Source: Desulfuromonadales bacterium (GTDB lineage: Bacteria; Desulfobacterota; Desulfuromonadia; Desulfuromonadales; UBA2294). From it: a stretch of DNA of 8,370 nucleotides. Position numbers and translations under genes: made by a program. The notes beneath the pieces were generated by a model that was not told the DNA's origin, searched no databases, and worked only from the letters and a program-made list of their open reading frames with translations. The stretch is from the NCBI GenBank assembly GCA_014859615.1, contig JACUTX010000104.1:1-8370 (forward strand), read 5' to 3'. Shown here piece by piece: positions 1 through 6,692 of this stretch. Each line of letters opens with the position of its first letter. Positions within the stretch are counted from its first letter, which is position 1.

Positions 1-7
1 TATCGGA

Positions 8-109
8 TTAATGTCGGGTGTGACATCTGGCGCAAGGGTAGGTGTCGATGTCCTGCTCAGAGTAGGTGCAGTACTGGCAGGATTCCTCCGCCTTTCGCAA
101 CAGGCTCAT
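8..109 (-). CDS. possible 33-residue cysteine-paired (zinc-ribbon-like) microprotein
   Basis: A short open frame with ATG at 109 and TAA at 10-8 encodes 33 residues. It has two cysteine pairs, CQYC (residues 11-14) and CARCH (26-30), separated by 11 residues. This spacing could hold one zinc ion as a knuckle or ribbon, though CxxCH is also the pattern for covalent haem c; no signal peptide is seen, so haem is unlikely. The middle is acidic (SEQDID). An in-frame TAA lies 12 bases before the ATG, so the gene cannot extend much upstream; a TTG at 118 is the only other start. The ribosome binding site is weak (CAGAGA). It lies 122 bases after mobB on the same strand and may be the last gene of the tup-moeA-mobB unit. 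I do not recognise a family. The paired cysteines are the main support; frames this short also arise by chance. Confidence 0.45.
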   Translation of the reverse strand: MSLLRKAEESCQYCTYSEQDIDTYPCARCHTRH

Positions 110-231
110 AGTCTCTGACAATCTTTAAATAGTGGTCAACTCAAACTGAAAATATCTCGACTCGTCTAATCGTTTTTGGGTGGCAATCAACAGGGGTGTA
201 GATACGGGGTCATTTTGTCTCCGACGTCCCA

Positions 232-747
232 TTAGTCGTTGCGATTTAAAGAGAAGTGCTGTTCCACAAAATCAGAGATGCTGGCAGGATCGTTCAGATT
301 CAGCAGCGGGACATCCAGGTCGAGTTGCGAATCACTGGCGACTGCAATGAGGGTTGGGTCGAACTTCTCTCCACGGCAAAGGAGGGTGGCGCTGCGGGCA
401 GCGCGATGGACCTCGATTTTTGGGAGTCCGCTGAGCTTGAAACCTTCGGTGACGACCAGGTCTACATTGGCAAAGTAGCTGCTAATCAGCTCGTCGATCG
501 GGGGCGCGGCCGAATGTTTTTTGATGATCGCCAGTTTCTCCGGGGAACTGATCAGGGTGGTGTCTGCTCCGGCCGCAGTCAGGCGGTAGCTGTCTTTCCC
601 TTCATGGTCAATATTGAAGCTGTGTGCATCATGTTTGATGGCACCGACACGATACTTGCGGCGTTTGAGCTCTGCGATCACCTGTTCGAGCAAGGTGGTC
701 TTTCCGGTACCGGATTTAGCGACGAACGACACGGCAGGCGTTTTCAT
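232..747 (-). CDS. mobB: MobB, GTP-binding molybdopterin-guanine dinucleotide biosynthesis adaptor
   Basis: This 171-residue protein is a P-loop GTPase that, in characterised bacteria, binds MobA and stimulates attachment of GMP to molybdopterin in the cytoplasm. The P-loop is AKSGTGKTT (residues 10-18); many MobB proteins have G at the first position, so Ala10 is a mild variant. Other family signatures are KHD (38-40), the DHEGKDSYR block (47-55) and VTEGFK (99-104). Length is normal for a stand-alone MobB. The start is well set: GGAGGA lies six bases before the ATG. The gene follows moeA after 44 bases and is probably co-transcribed with it and tupABC. Its partner MobA is present here only as a domain fused to FdhD (4390-5805), which makes that fusion the likely target of this protein. 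Confidence 0.93.
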   Translation of the reverse strand: MKTPAVSFVAKSGTGKTTLLEQVIAELKRRKYRVGAIKHDAHSFNIDHEGKDSYRLTAAGADTTLISSPEKLAIIKKHSAAPPIDELISSYFANVDLVVTEGFKLSGLPKIEVHRAARSATLLCRGEKFDPTLIAVASDSQLDLDVPLLNLNDPASISDFVEQHFSLNRND

Positions 748-791
748 CGGATTCCTCCAAAAGATGAGATCGGAAACAGCATAAATTCGAT

Positions 792-1985
792 TTAAATAAA
801 TTGAACCGTGACGGTCTCTCCGGCCGCAAAAAAATCGCGCTCGGCTGGCAGGATGGCGATGCCGTTGGCGCGCAGCATGGTGCAGACAATCCCGGTGTTC
901 TGGTCGCCCGAGCTGTTGATGGTCAGCTCCCCGTTCTCGTTAGTGATAAAAACCCGCATAAACTGAACGCGCCCAGGTTTCTTACGGGTCGCCTCCTTGA
1001 GCGTCGCCTTGAACAAGGGCTTTATAACCTGGCGGTGTCCCATCATCTTGAGCAGAGCCGGTCGCACGAACTGTTCAAAAGTGATCATGGACGAGACCGG
1101 ATTGCCCGGCAGAGAGAAGACCGGGGTGGTCCCCTTGAGGCTAAAAGTGGTCGGGCGCCCCGGCTTGATATCAACCTTCCAGAAGAGCTGTTTGACGTCC
1201 AGTTCCGCCAGAACTTCGCGGACAAAATCCCGGTCTCCGGCAGAGACGCCGGCTGAGGTGATCAGTGCGTCGTACTCAAGCCCGGCTGTGAGTTTATCGC
1301 GCAGGCTGGCATGGTTATCCCGGGCGATGCCGAGCATGACCGGTTCGGCTCCGAGCTCATGGACGGCTGCTGCCAGCGACCATGAGTTGCTGTTGACGAC
1401 GACGTCAGAAGAGAGCGGATCTCCGAGTTCAATCAGCTCGTCGCCGGTGGAGAGGATTGCCACTTTCGCCTTTCGATAGACCGGAATTTCGACGTAGCCA
1501 AACGAGGCGAGCATATTGATCGCGGCCGGGCGCAGGGCGCTGCCGGTGCTCATAGTCAGATCATTCTGGCGGATATCCTCGCCGCGAAAACGGATATGAT
1601 CGAGCGAATTAACCGGGCCGTGAATAATGACTTCGGTCTCCCGCTCCTCAGCCTCTTCAAAGGGGACCACGGCATTGCAGCCGGTCGGTATCGGTCCACC
1701 GGTCATGATTTTAACCGCACACCCTTGTGTTAATGACGGTTCGCCCCGCCCGCCGGCCGGTATGTAGCCGGTGATCTGCAAGGTGACCTCAGGCCGCTGG
1801 CAGTCTTCCGAACGGACAGCGAATCCATCCATGGCCGAATTATCGAAGCGCGGCAGGTCGAAGGGGGCAGAAATGTCGACGGCCAGGGCCCGTCCGAACG
1901 ATTCCAGAAGTGGAACGGTTTCCGGGGGGAGTTGCGTGATGTTGTTAAGGATCAGACTTCTTGCATATTCAAACGATCTGGACAT
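792..1985 (-). CDS. moeA: MoeA, molybdopterin molybdenumtransferase (metal insertion)
   Basis: This 397-residue protein has the normal length and domain order of MoeA: the N-terminal MoeA domain, the central molybdopterin-binding fold, and the C-terminal beta domain. The family uses adenylylated molybdopterin and molybdate to make molybdenum cofactor; beside a tungstate importer it may also insert tungsten. Seen motifs are FDNSAMDGFA (47-56), MTGGPIP (94-100), ILSTGDEL (177-184), SAGVSAGDRDF (244-254, with the acidic residues expected at the active site), KPGRP (274-278) and LPGNPVS (292-298). The ATG lies inside the end of tupC, giving a 34-base overlap in a different frame, which suggests translational coupling; ACGGAG lies upstream as a weak ribosome site. 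Transcription therefore appears shared with tupABC. Whether this copy prefers W over Mo cannot be read from the sequence. Confidence 0.95.
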   Translation of the reverse strand: MSRSFEYARSLILNNITQLPPETVPLLESFGRALAVDISAPFDLPRFDNSAMDGFAVRSEDCQRPEVTLQITGYIPAGGRGEPSLTQGCAVKIMTGGPIPTGCNAVVPFEEAEERETEVIIHGPVNSLDHIRFRGEDIRQNDLTMSTGSALRPAAINMLASFGYVEIPVYRKAKVAILSTGDELIELGDPLSSDVVVNSNSWSLAAAVHELGAEPVMLGIARDNHASLRDKLTAGLEYDALITSAGVSAGDRDFVREVLAELDVKQLFWKVDIKPGRPTTFSLKGTTPVFSLPGNPVSSMITFEQFVRPALLKMMGHRQVIKPLFKATLKEATRKKPGRVQFMRVFITNENGELTINSSGDQNTGIVCTMLRANGIAILPAERDFFAAGETVTVQFI

Positions 1986-2671
1986 AGAGGGGTCTCCGTC
2001 GAAGTTGAAAGGGGCTGACTTCCGGCTATTCGTCCATCCTGCAGGCGAATGGTGTCGGCACCGAGTCGGTCGGACAGTGTTGGGTCGTGGGTTGAGAGAA
2101 TGACTGTAAGGTCCGTGCTGTTGAGGCTGACGAGAAATGATTCCATGCTGAAACTTTGATCGATGTCGAGACCGGCCATCGGTTCGTCGAGGAGCAATAC
2201 CCGCGGCTTCAGTGCGAGAGCTCTGGCGATGGCGACACGGCGCAATTCACCACCGGAGAGTTGATCGGCGCTGCGCTGTTCAAAACCGGCCAGTCCGACG
2301 GTTTGCAGCGACCAGCAGAGTAACCGATCCTGCTCCCTTTTCGGAAGGCGGCGCAGTTTGAGGGGATAACGGATATTGTCGCCCACACTCCCCTTAAGCA
2401 GGTATGGGGTCTGATGGGTCAGGGTGATCTCCCGGCGGATCTGTTGCAGCCCTGCCCCGCACAAGGGGAGCCGTTTCCCTCGATACAGCAGCTCCCCGCT
2501 ACCGGGGCGGCGCAACAGACCGAGCAGGTCGAGCAGGGAACTTTTCCCCGAGCCGTTGGGTCCGGTCAGACAGGTGAGGCGCCCGGCAAATAGTTCGAGC
2601 TGGTGAATGTTAAGCACCGGCTTGCTGTCGTAGGCGCAGGAGATGTTGCACAAGGTGTAGAGAGATTCCAT
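1952..2671 (-). CDS. tupC: TupC, ATP-binding subunit of the tungstate ABC importer
   Basis: This 239-residue ABC ATPase would power tungstate import on the cytoplasmic face of the membrane. It has all the expected elements: Walker A GPNGSGKS (37-44), Q-loop glutamine 87, signature LSGGE (138-142), Walker B VLLLDE (158-163), D-loop GLD (167-169) and switch histidine 195 in STHD. No C-terminal regulatory domain of the ModC/TOBE kind is visible; the protein ends about 30 residues after the ATPase core, which fits TupC better than ModC. It starts four bases after the tupB stop, with AGAGG upstream of the ATG. Substrate is assigned from the neighbouring tupA and tupB, since the ATPase alone cannot distinguish tungstate from other oxyanions. 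Its last 34 bases overlap moeA. Confidence 0.92.
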   Translation of the reverse strand: MESLYTLCNISCAYDSKPVLNIHQLELFAGRLTCLTGPNGSGKSSLLDLLGLLRRPGSGELLYRGKRLPLCGAGLQQIRREITLTHQTPYLLKGSVGDNIRYPLKLRRLPKREQDRLLCWSLQTVGLAGFEQRSADQLSGGELRRVAIARALALKPRVLLLDEPMAGLDIDQSFSMESFLVSLNSTDLTVILSTHDPTLSDRLGADTIRLQDGRIAGSQPLSTSTETPLCPDRLNMQEV

Positions 2672-2675
2672 ATCG

Positions 2676-3362
2676 TTACCTCTGTTGCAGGAGGTTTAAA
2701 AACAGGTTGATTCCCAGAGCGACACACATCAGTACCAGACCGAGGGCGAGGGCAAAGGAGAATTCCCCCTTTCCGGTCTCAAGTGCGATCGCTGTTGTCA
2801 TGGTTCGGGTATACCCACGGATATTGCCGCCGAGCATCATCGCCACCCCGACTTCGGCGATGATCCGGCCGAACCCGGCGACCACTCCAGCTAGAACCAC
2901 GAAACGGACTTCGCGCAGCATCTGCCAGGCACTTTCAAGCGGTCCGGCTCCCAGTGTGCGCAGGGTCGGCAGGATGCGAGCGTCGGCTCCACAGGCGGCC
3001 GAAACGGTATAGTGGGCGACGATCGGCGTCGCCAGAATGATCTGTCCGATCATCATTGCCGCTGGGGTGAAGAGGAGGCCGAACTGACCAAACGGCGCCT
3101 GTCGGCTGATCAGTCCGTAGACGATCAGGCCAATGACCACTGTCGGGAGCGCCATCAAGGTGTTGAGTCCGGTCAGCACAAGACGGCGCCCCTTGAACCG
3201 GTAGATTCCGATTGTCATCCCGACCGGAATCCCCAGAATCGAGGCGACGACAATGGCACAGATCGAGACGTAGAGAGACGTCCAGACAGTTCGTACCACC
3301 TCTCCGTCGAGGTTGATAATTAATGCCAGGGCGGTACCCAGCGATTCGCCGAAGAAATTCAT
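2676..3362 (-). CDS. tupB: TupB, membrane permease of the tungstate ABC importer
   Basis: This 228-residue hydrophobic protein is the channel subunit of the importer. About five membrane segments can be seen, near residues 26-54, 63-85, 99-121, 152-176 and 202-224. The cytoplasmic coupling loop that docks on the ATPase is around residues 134-150 (LRTLGAGPLESAW), and the region GFGRIIAEVGVAMMLGGN (163-180) is typical of the TupB group. The size is normal. It follows tupA after 12 bases. I see no good Shine-Dalgarno sequence before the ATG, so translation probably depends on coupling to tupA. Sulfate or molybdate permeases are the nearest alternatives, but the match to the tungstate group and the adjacent TupA make tungstate the best call. 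Confidence 0.92.
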   Translation of the reverse strand: MNFFGESLGTALALIINLDGEVVRTVWTSLYVSICAIVVASILGIPVGMTIGIYRFKGRRLVLTGLNTLMALPTVVIGLIVYGLISRQAPFGQFGLLFTPAAMMIGQIILATPIVAHYTVSAACGADARILPTLRTLGAGPLESAWQMLREVRFVVLAGVVAGFGRIIAEVGVAMMLGGNIRGYTRTMTTAIALETGKGEFSFALALGLVLMCVALGINLFLNLLQQR

Positions 3363-3374
3363 AACGACTTTCGG

Positions 3375-4175
3375 TTAGTAAGTAAAGAAAAGCTGCTGAC
3401 CGTATTTGCGGAACGAGGCGATGATCTGCTGCCCTTTTGAACCGGTCAGAAATTCGACAAAGTCTTGTGCCAGCGCGTGCTTCACGTGTGGATGCCTTTC
3501 CGGGTTTATCGGGATGACCCCATAAGGGTTGAACAGGGTCTTGTGTCCTTCGGTCATCACCACCAAGTCGGTCTTGCCGGTCATGGCGATATAGGTGCCG
3601 CGGTCGGAGAGGGTGTAACCACGCAGCTCAGTCGCCATGCCGATCACCTCGCCCATGCCGCGACCCGCTTCCAGATACCAGTTGCCCTCCGGTTCGATTC
3701 CGGCGCTTTCCCAGAGCGAGCGTTCTTTGCTGTGGGTCCCCGAGTCGTCGCCGCGAGAGACGAAAGGTGACCGGGTGTCGGCAATACGCTTTAACGCTTC
3801 GGCTCCGGAGCTACTTCCCTTGATAACGGCCGGGTCGGCTGGCGGGCCGAGGATGACAAAATCGTTGTACATGACATCGCGGCGGTCGACGCCGTACCCC
3901 TCCCGTATGAATTTGTCTTCGCGGGCGCGGGCATGAACGAGGATGATATCGACATCGCCAGCCTCGCCAAGCTTGATCGCTTTGCCGGTGCCGACCGCGA
4001 TGACATCGACCTTGCAACCGTTCGCCTGTTCAAAAGGTGGGAGGAGAACGCCGAGCAGCCCGGAATTTTCAGTAGAGGTGGTGGTGGCAAGCCGGAGATG
4101 TTCCCGACTCAATGCCGGGGTGGCACAGAGCAGTATCAGGATTAGACTGAGGGACAGGGTGTGACGTTTCGACAT
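3375..4175 (-). CDS. tupA: TupA, periplasmic tungstate-binding protein
   Basis: This 266-residue substrate-binding protein would capture tungstate outside the inner membrane and hand it to TupBC. It begins with a Sec-type signal peptide: MSKR, a hydrophobic stretch to about residue 18, then ATPALS with cleavage probably near residue 23. The mature part carries the hallmarks of the Tup group: TTTSTENSG (31-39), VGTGKAIKLGEAGDVD (61-76), RRDVMYNDFVILGP (98-111), SRGDDSGTH (140-148) and YTLSDRGTY (187-195). These distinguish it from ModA. The frame stays open upstream to 4451, but that extension would translate the structured leader and bury the signal peptide. The ATG at 4175 has AAGGAG ten bases upstream and is clearly the right start. 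Expression is likely controlled by the leader at 4215-4325. Confidence 0.94.
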   Translation of the reverse strand: MSKRHTLSLSLILILLCATPALSREHLRLATTTSTENSGLLGVLLPPFEQANGCKVDVIAVGTGKAIKLGEAGDVDIILVHARAREDKFIREGYGVDRRDVMYNDFVILGPPADPAVIKGSSSGAEALKRIADTRSPFVSRGDDSGTHSKERSLWESAGIEPEGNWYLEAGRGMGEVIGMATELRGYTLSDRGTYIAMTGKTDLVVMTEGHKTLFNPYGVIPINPERHPHVKHALAQDFVEFLTGSKGQQIIASFRKYGQQLFFTY

Positions 4176-4185
4176 GAAAAATCTT

Positions 4186-4191
4186 CTCCTT
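4186..4191 (-). promoter_or_regulatory. ribosome binding site that fixes the tupA start
   Basis: The sequence AAGGAG lies ten bases before the ATG at 4175 and just after the leader terminator. It supports the short, signal-peptide-bearing form of TupA over the in-frame extension through the riboswitch. It lies outside all the leader pairings I could draw, so control by terminator formation is more likely than direct masking of this site. Confidence 0.8.
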
Positions 4192-4214
4192 ATTGTTGGC
4201 GGTTTGTCGAATGT

Positions 4215-4243
4215 AAAAAGGGCCCCTTCAGAAGGAAAGGGCC
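4215..4243 (-). terminator. intrinsic terminator in the tupA leader (attenuator)
   Basis: On the minus strand GGCCCTTTC (4243-4235) pairs with GAAGGGGCC (4229-4221) through nine pairs, one of them G-U, around a five-base loop. It is followed by one C and a run of five T (4219-4215). This is a standard Rho-independent terminator placed 40 bases before the tupA start. It directly follows the riboswitch-like fold and shares its first bases with that fold, so it is probably the expression platform rather than a terminator for fdhD-mobA. Confidence 0.8.
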
Positions 4244-4325
4244 AGGATGCATGCTGTTGCATCAACTGGGGTCTCCTTTCCAAAAGGGAGGTGCTGCTGT
4301 TTCCGGCAGAACCCATCGACCGGCC
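4240..4325 (-). promoter_or_regulatory. Moco/Tuco riboswitch candidate upstream of tupABC
   Basis: The 214-base gap before tupA holds a compact structured leader. The minus strand contains CCTCCC (4291-4286) and GGAAAGG (4281-4275), which I recall as the most conserved blocks of the molybdenum cofactor riboswitch. Possible pairings are: an outer helix GGCCGG (4325-4320) with CTGGCC (4245-4240); GGGT (4314-4311) with ACCC (4272-4269); a hairpin CTGC (4309-4306) with GCAG (4297-4294), whose loop contains GGAAAC; and a hairpin GATGC (4263-4259) with GCATC (4250-4246). It precedes tungstate import genes, where the tungsten-cofactor form of this class has been proposed. A terminator follows at once. 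The assignment rests on remembered consensus blocks, hand pairing and gene context; no covariance model was run. Confidence 0.75.
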
Positions 4326-4389
4326 ACCATGAGGGATAAAACCTTTTAGGGATAACGGTTCGGAGATCAATTGTCTTTTTTTGCTGAAA

Positions 4390-5805
4390 TTAATCGCTCT
4401 TTTTTCTTTTATACGGTGTGTCCTCTCCTGAAGAAGGCGGATAATTGTCACGGAGTGAAAAATATTCCTGTGGGGTGTTGACGTTGAGAAACGACTGCTC
4501 GTCCGGGTCGATCGGGCTCAAATCTGCGATTGTAACCTCGATCACTGTGACTTGAGAGAAAAAACCGACGATTCTTTTTTTCCCGGCATCCAGTGCATTC
4601 TCCATCGCAGGAATGCACCGTTTGTTATAAAGGGCGTGCAACGGCTCGGGGCCGTGCGTTCCGATCGGGATGACTACGTCACCTTCCGTCGCCCGGTTGC
4701 AGAGCTGTGTTATTGCCTCTGGATTGATGAACGGCATGTCGCAGGCGACGATAAATGCGGTGTCATTGCCAGCATGACAGAGTCCTGAATGGATACCGGC
4801 CAGCGACCCCTGGGCAGAGTAGATATCCGGTACCTTGCGGCATGGAATAGAGTTGTAAAGATCGGGGCTGTTGGTAACGATGATCACCTCCGTAAACAGT
4901 TCCGCCATGGTGCGATAGGTGTGATCGATAAAGCGCGCCCCGCGGAATGGCAGGAGTGATTTATCGCTCCCCATGCGGCGGCTTTCGCCGCCGGCGAGGA
5001 TCACCCCGGTAATATCGGCAATCCGTTCTTTGCCGGTCGTGATCTGCAGCTGCTGCGGTCGACTGTAGACTTCCAGTGTCTCGCCACGCAGATAGCCGAT
5101 CAGGGTGATTCCGGCCTGTTCGCAGAGTTTAATCGCTTTGTCAGTCGCCGAGGTGCGTGAAGCGATCAGGCCAATACCGAGCCGGGCAGCCTTGGCGACC
5201 ATCTCGGTTGAAACCCGTCCTGATGTGACCAGCATCTTGTTGTGTAATTCTATCCCTTTGAACCAGGCCTCGCCAGCGAGGCGATCAAAGGTGTTGTGCC
5301 GGCCGATATCTTCGGCAAAGAGGAGGAGGCCGTTCTCATCCCCTATTGCCGCCGAATGGATGCCGCCGTGGCTGCGATACTGTTCAGCTTGTTTAGCAAG
5401 CTGGCTCATTAGCCGAAACAGGCTGTCGCTCGTGTATTTGCGCAGTCGTTCGGGTGCGTCACTCCGTAGCTGCCGGGGGAGATTGTAGCTGATCCCGGTG
5501 CCGCAGCCGGAGGTGAGGGTCGGCTGCAGTTCCGCCGGGAGCTCTCCTTTCAGGCGGACTTCGGCCAGACCAAAATCGGCACAGATACCAAGGGACTGAA
5601 TATCGTCGAGCGATTCGACAAACCCCTGCAATCGGAAGAAGCCGACCAGTAGAAAATTGAGCTGATGCGGCGAACAGATCAGCGTGGCCAGTTCGCGTCC
5701 ATTGACCCTCAGGCGCAAGGGGTACTCCTCAACCACGTGGCGGTGGGCAGGGTGCAGTCGTCCGTTTTTTAACTGATAGATGTTTTGTGGTTTTTTCTCA
5801 GTCAT
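4390..5805 (-). CDS. fdhD-mobA: FdhD-MobA fusion: cofactor sulfuration and guanylylation protein
   Basis: This 471-residue protein joins two cytoplasmic cofactor enzymes. Residues 1 to about 252 are FdhD, which passes sulfur from a cysteine desulfurase to the bis-MGD cofactor of formate dehydrogenase. Its motifs are TSGCGTG (98-104), GGIHSAA (147-153), EDIGRHN (165-171) and TSGRVSTEMVAKA (194-206). Residues about 264-450 are MobA, which transfers GMP to molybdopterin: LAGGESRRMGSDK (270-282), QGSLAGIHSGL (332-342) and VACDMPFI (353-360). Both domains look complete and the join is a linker of about ten residues with no stop or frameshift. The FdhD half has CGTG where E. coli has CxxC, so the second cysteine is missing. 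The basic tail (YKRKKSD) is unassigned. The ATG has AGGGGGA upstream and lies 12 bases after fdhE, so the two are likely co-translated. Confidence 0.93.
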   Translation of the reverse strand: MTEKKPQNIYQLKNGRLHPAHRHVVEEYPLRLRVNGRELATLICSPHQLNFLLVGFFRLQGFVESLDDIQSLGICADFGLAEVRLKGELPAELQPTLTSGCGTGISYNLPRQLRSDAPERLRKYTSDSLFRLMSQLAKQAEQYRSHGGIHSAAIGDENGLLLFAEDIGRHNTFDRLAGEAWFKGIELHNKMLVTSGRVSTEMVAKAARLGIGLIASRTSATDKAIKLCEQAGITLIGYLRGETLEVYSRPQQLQITTGKERIADITGVILAGGESRRMGSDKSLLPFRGARFIDHTYRTMAELFTEVIIVTNSPDLYNSIPCRKVPDIYSAQGSLAGIHSGLCHAGNDTAFIVACDMPFINPEAITQLCNRATEGDVVIPIGTHGPEPLHALYNKRCIPAMENALDAGKKRIVGFFSQVTVIEVTIADLSPIDPDEQSFLNVNTPQEYFSLRDNYPPSSGEDTPYKRKKSD

Positions 5806-5817
5806 AGGGAGTCCCCC

Positions 5818-6675
5818 TCAGTTTTTAAGGGTCCTTTTCCCTTTAACAAACCCCTCTTTCTGGGCTATCAGATCGAGGTACAGGGTGTTGAGATCTTCAA
5901 CATCCATCGGCAACCCTTCACCAAGTTCCCGGCTGTCGACCACCTTGAGGTATCCTGAACACTTGCGGCATATATCGACCCGGTAGCCGGCCTCACCTTC
6001 GGCGGTAAAGTACTCGAGGCTGTCACTCTCCTCGTTGCCGCAATAGCTGCACTTGAGTCGCGTGACGCTCCAATCGCTGGTGCAGATTGAACAGTGTAGT
6101 CGTTTCTCCCCTTCTTTACCGGCCAATTCCCCCATCGACGGAGCTCCGCCACAGATCGGACAGTACCCTTTCTTCCAGTCGCTGTAGTCTGGCCGGGGGA
6201 TCTCTTTCAGCCACTCCTGCAGGCCGAAGGCGAGGGTGGTCGAGCAGATATACTCCAGCAATGCCGACGGGATCTGCAGCTCGCTGGCGAACGCTTCCAG
6301 CGGTGCACGATCCTTCTCCAGACAGGCGACCAGCAGCGCCTTGATCGGGATGCTGCCAGCTTTTTGCGCATCGGCAATCTGGTTCAGTTCACTTTTTCCT
6401 TCCTGCCCGAGCTCGATCAGGTTTTCGACCAGCGCAGCGAAAAATTTTCCAGCCGGTTCAGGATCAATCTGCAGTTCGGCGCCGGTCAAAAGAGGAAAGC
6501 CGGCCTGTCGCCGTGAATCCCAACTTTTCAGGTCTGTGCTGAAGCTTAGCCATTGATTCGGTTGCCGATGTAAAAACTGTGAAAGGGCGGTATGGAAATC
6601 ATAGATTTCTGCGTCTTGCGGGCGCCGTTTGCGCAAGGTTTTCAACCGCTTCAGTTTGGTTTCAAGCAAAAGCAT
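5818..6675 (-). CDS. fdhE: FdhE, formate dehydrogenase assembly protein
   Basis: This 285-residue protein resembles FdhE, a cytoplasmic rubredoxin-like accessory protein that binds the formate dehydrogenase catalytic subunit and is needed for active enzyme. The N-terminal half (about 1-165) is helical and poorly conserved. The C-terminal half has four cysteine pairs: CPIC (172-175), CSIC (195-198), CSYC (209-212, continuing GN) and CRKC (236-239, continuing SGY). These are the expected metal-binding knuckles, and all eight cysteines are present. It is slightly shorter than E. coli FdhE (about 309 residues). The start has AAGGAGAG seven bases upstream. The upstream reading frame, once repaired, ends at 6693, so fdhE sits right behind the peroxidase remnant and just ahead of fdhD-mobA. 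Confidence 0.93.
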   Translation of the reverse strand: MLLLETKLKRLKTLRKRRPQDAEIYDFHTALSQFLHRQPNQWLSFSTDLKSWDSRRQAGFPLLTGAELQIDPEPAGKFFAALVENLIELGQEGKSELNQIADAQKAGSIPIKALLVACLEKDRAPLEAFASELQIPSALLEYICSTTLAFGLQEWLKEIPRPDYSDWKKGYCPICGGAPSMGELAGKEGEKRLHCSICTSDWSVTRLKCSYCGNEESDSLEYFTAEGEAGYRVDICRKCSGYLKVVDSRELGEGLPMDVEDLNTLYLDLIAQKEGFVKGKRTLKN

Positions 6676-6692
6676 AAGTTCTCTCCTTATGG

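Noticed and set aside
196..222. Eight-codon frame after mobB with a GGAG upstream (MTPYLHPC)
   Set aside because: Too short and without any supporting feature. The rest of 110-231 shows no convincing terminator, promoter or RNA gene.
256..795. Long plus-strand frames opposite mobB, moeA and other genes
   Set aside because: They mirror strongly recognised minus-strand genes, have no family resemblance and arise from the GC-biased codon use of the real genes.
4330..4385. Promoter for the tup transcript
   Set aside because: TTGATC (minus strand, near 4366) and TTTTAT lie about 23 bases apart and no other pair has good spacing. A promoter is expected before the leader, but I cannot place it.
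4176..4451. In-frame upstream extension of tupA by 92 codons
   Set aside because: It would translate the structured leader and terminator, overlap the end of fdhD-mobA and bury the signal peptide. The ATG at 4175 has a good ribosome site and a proper Sec signal.
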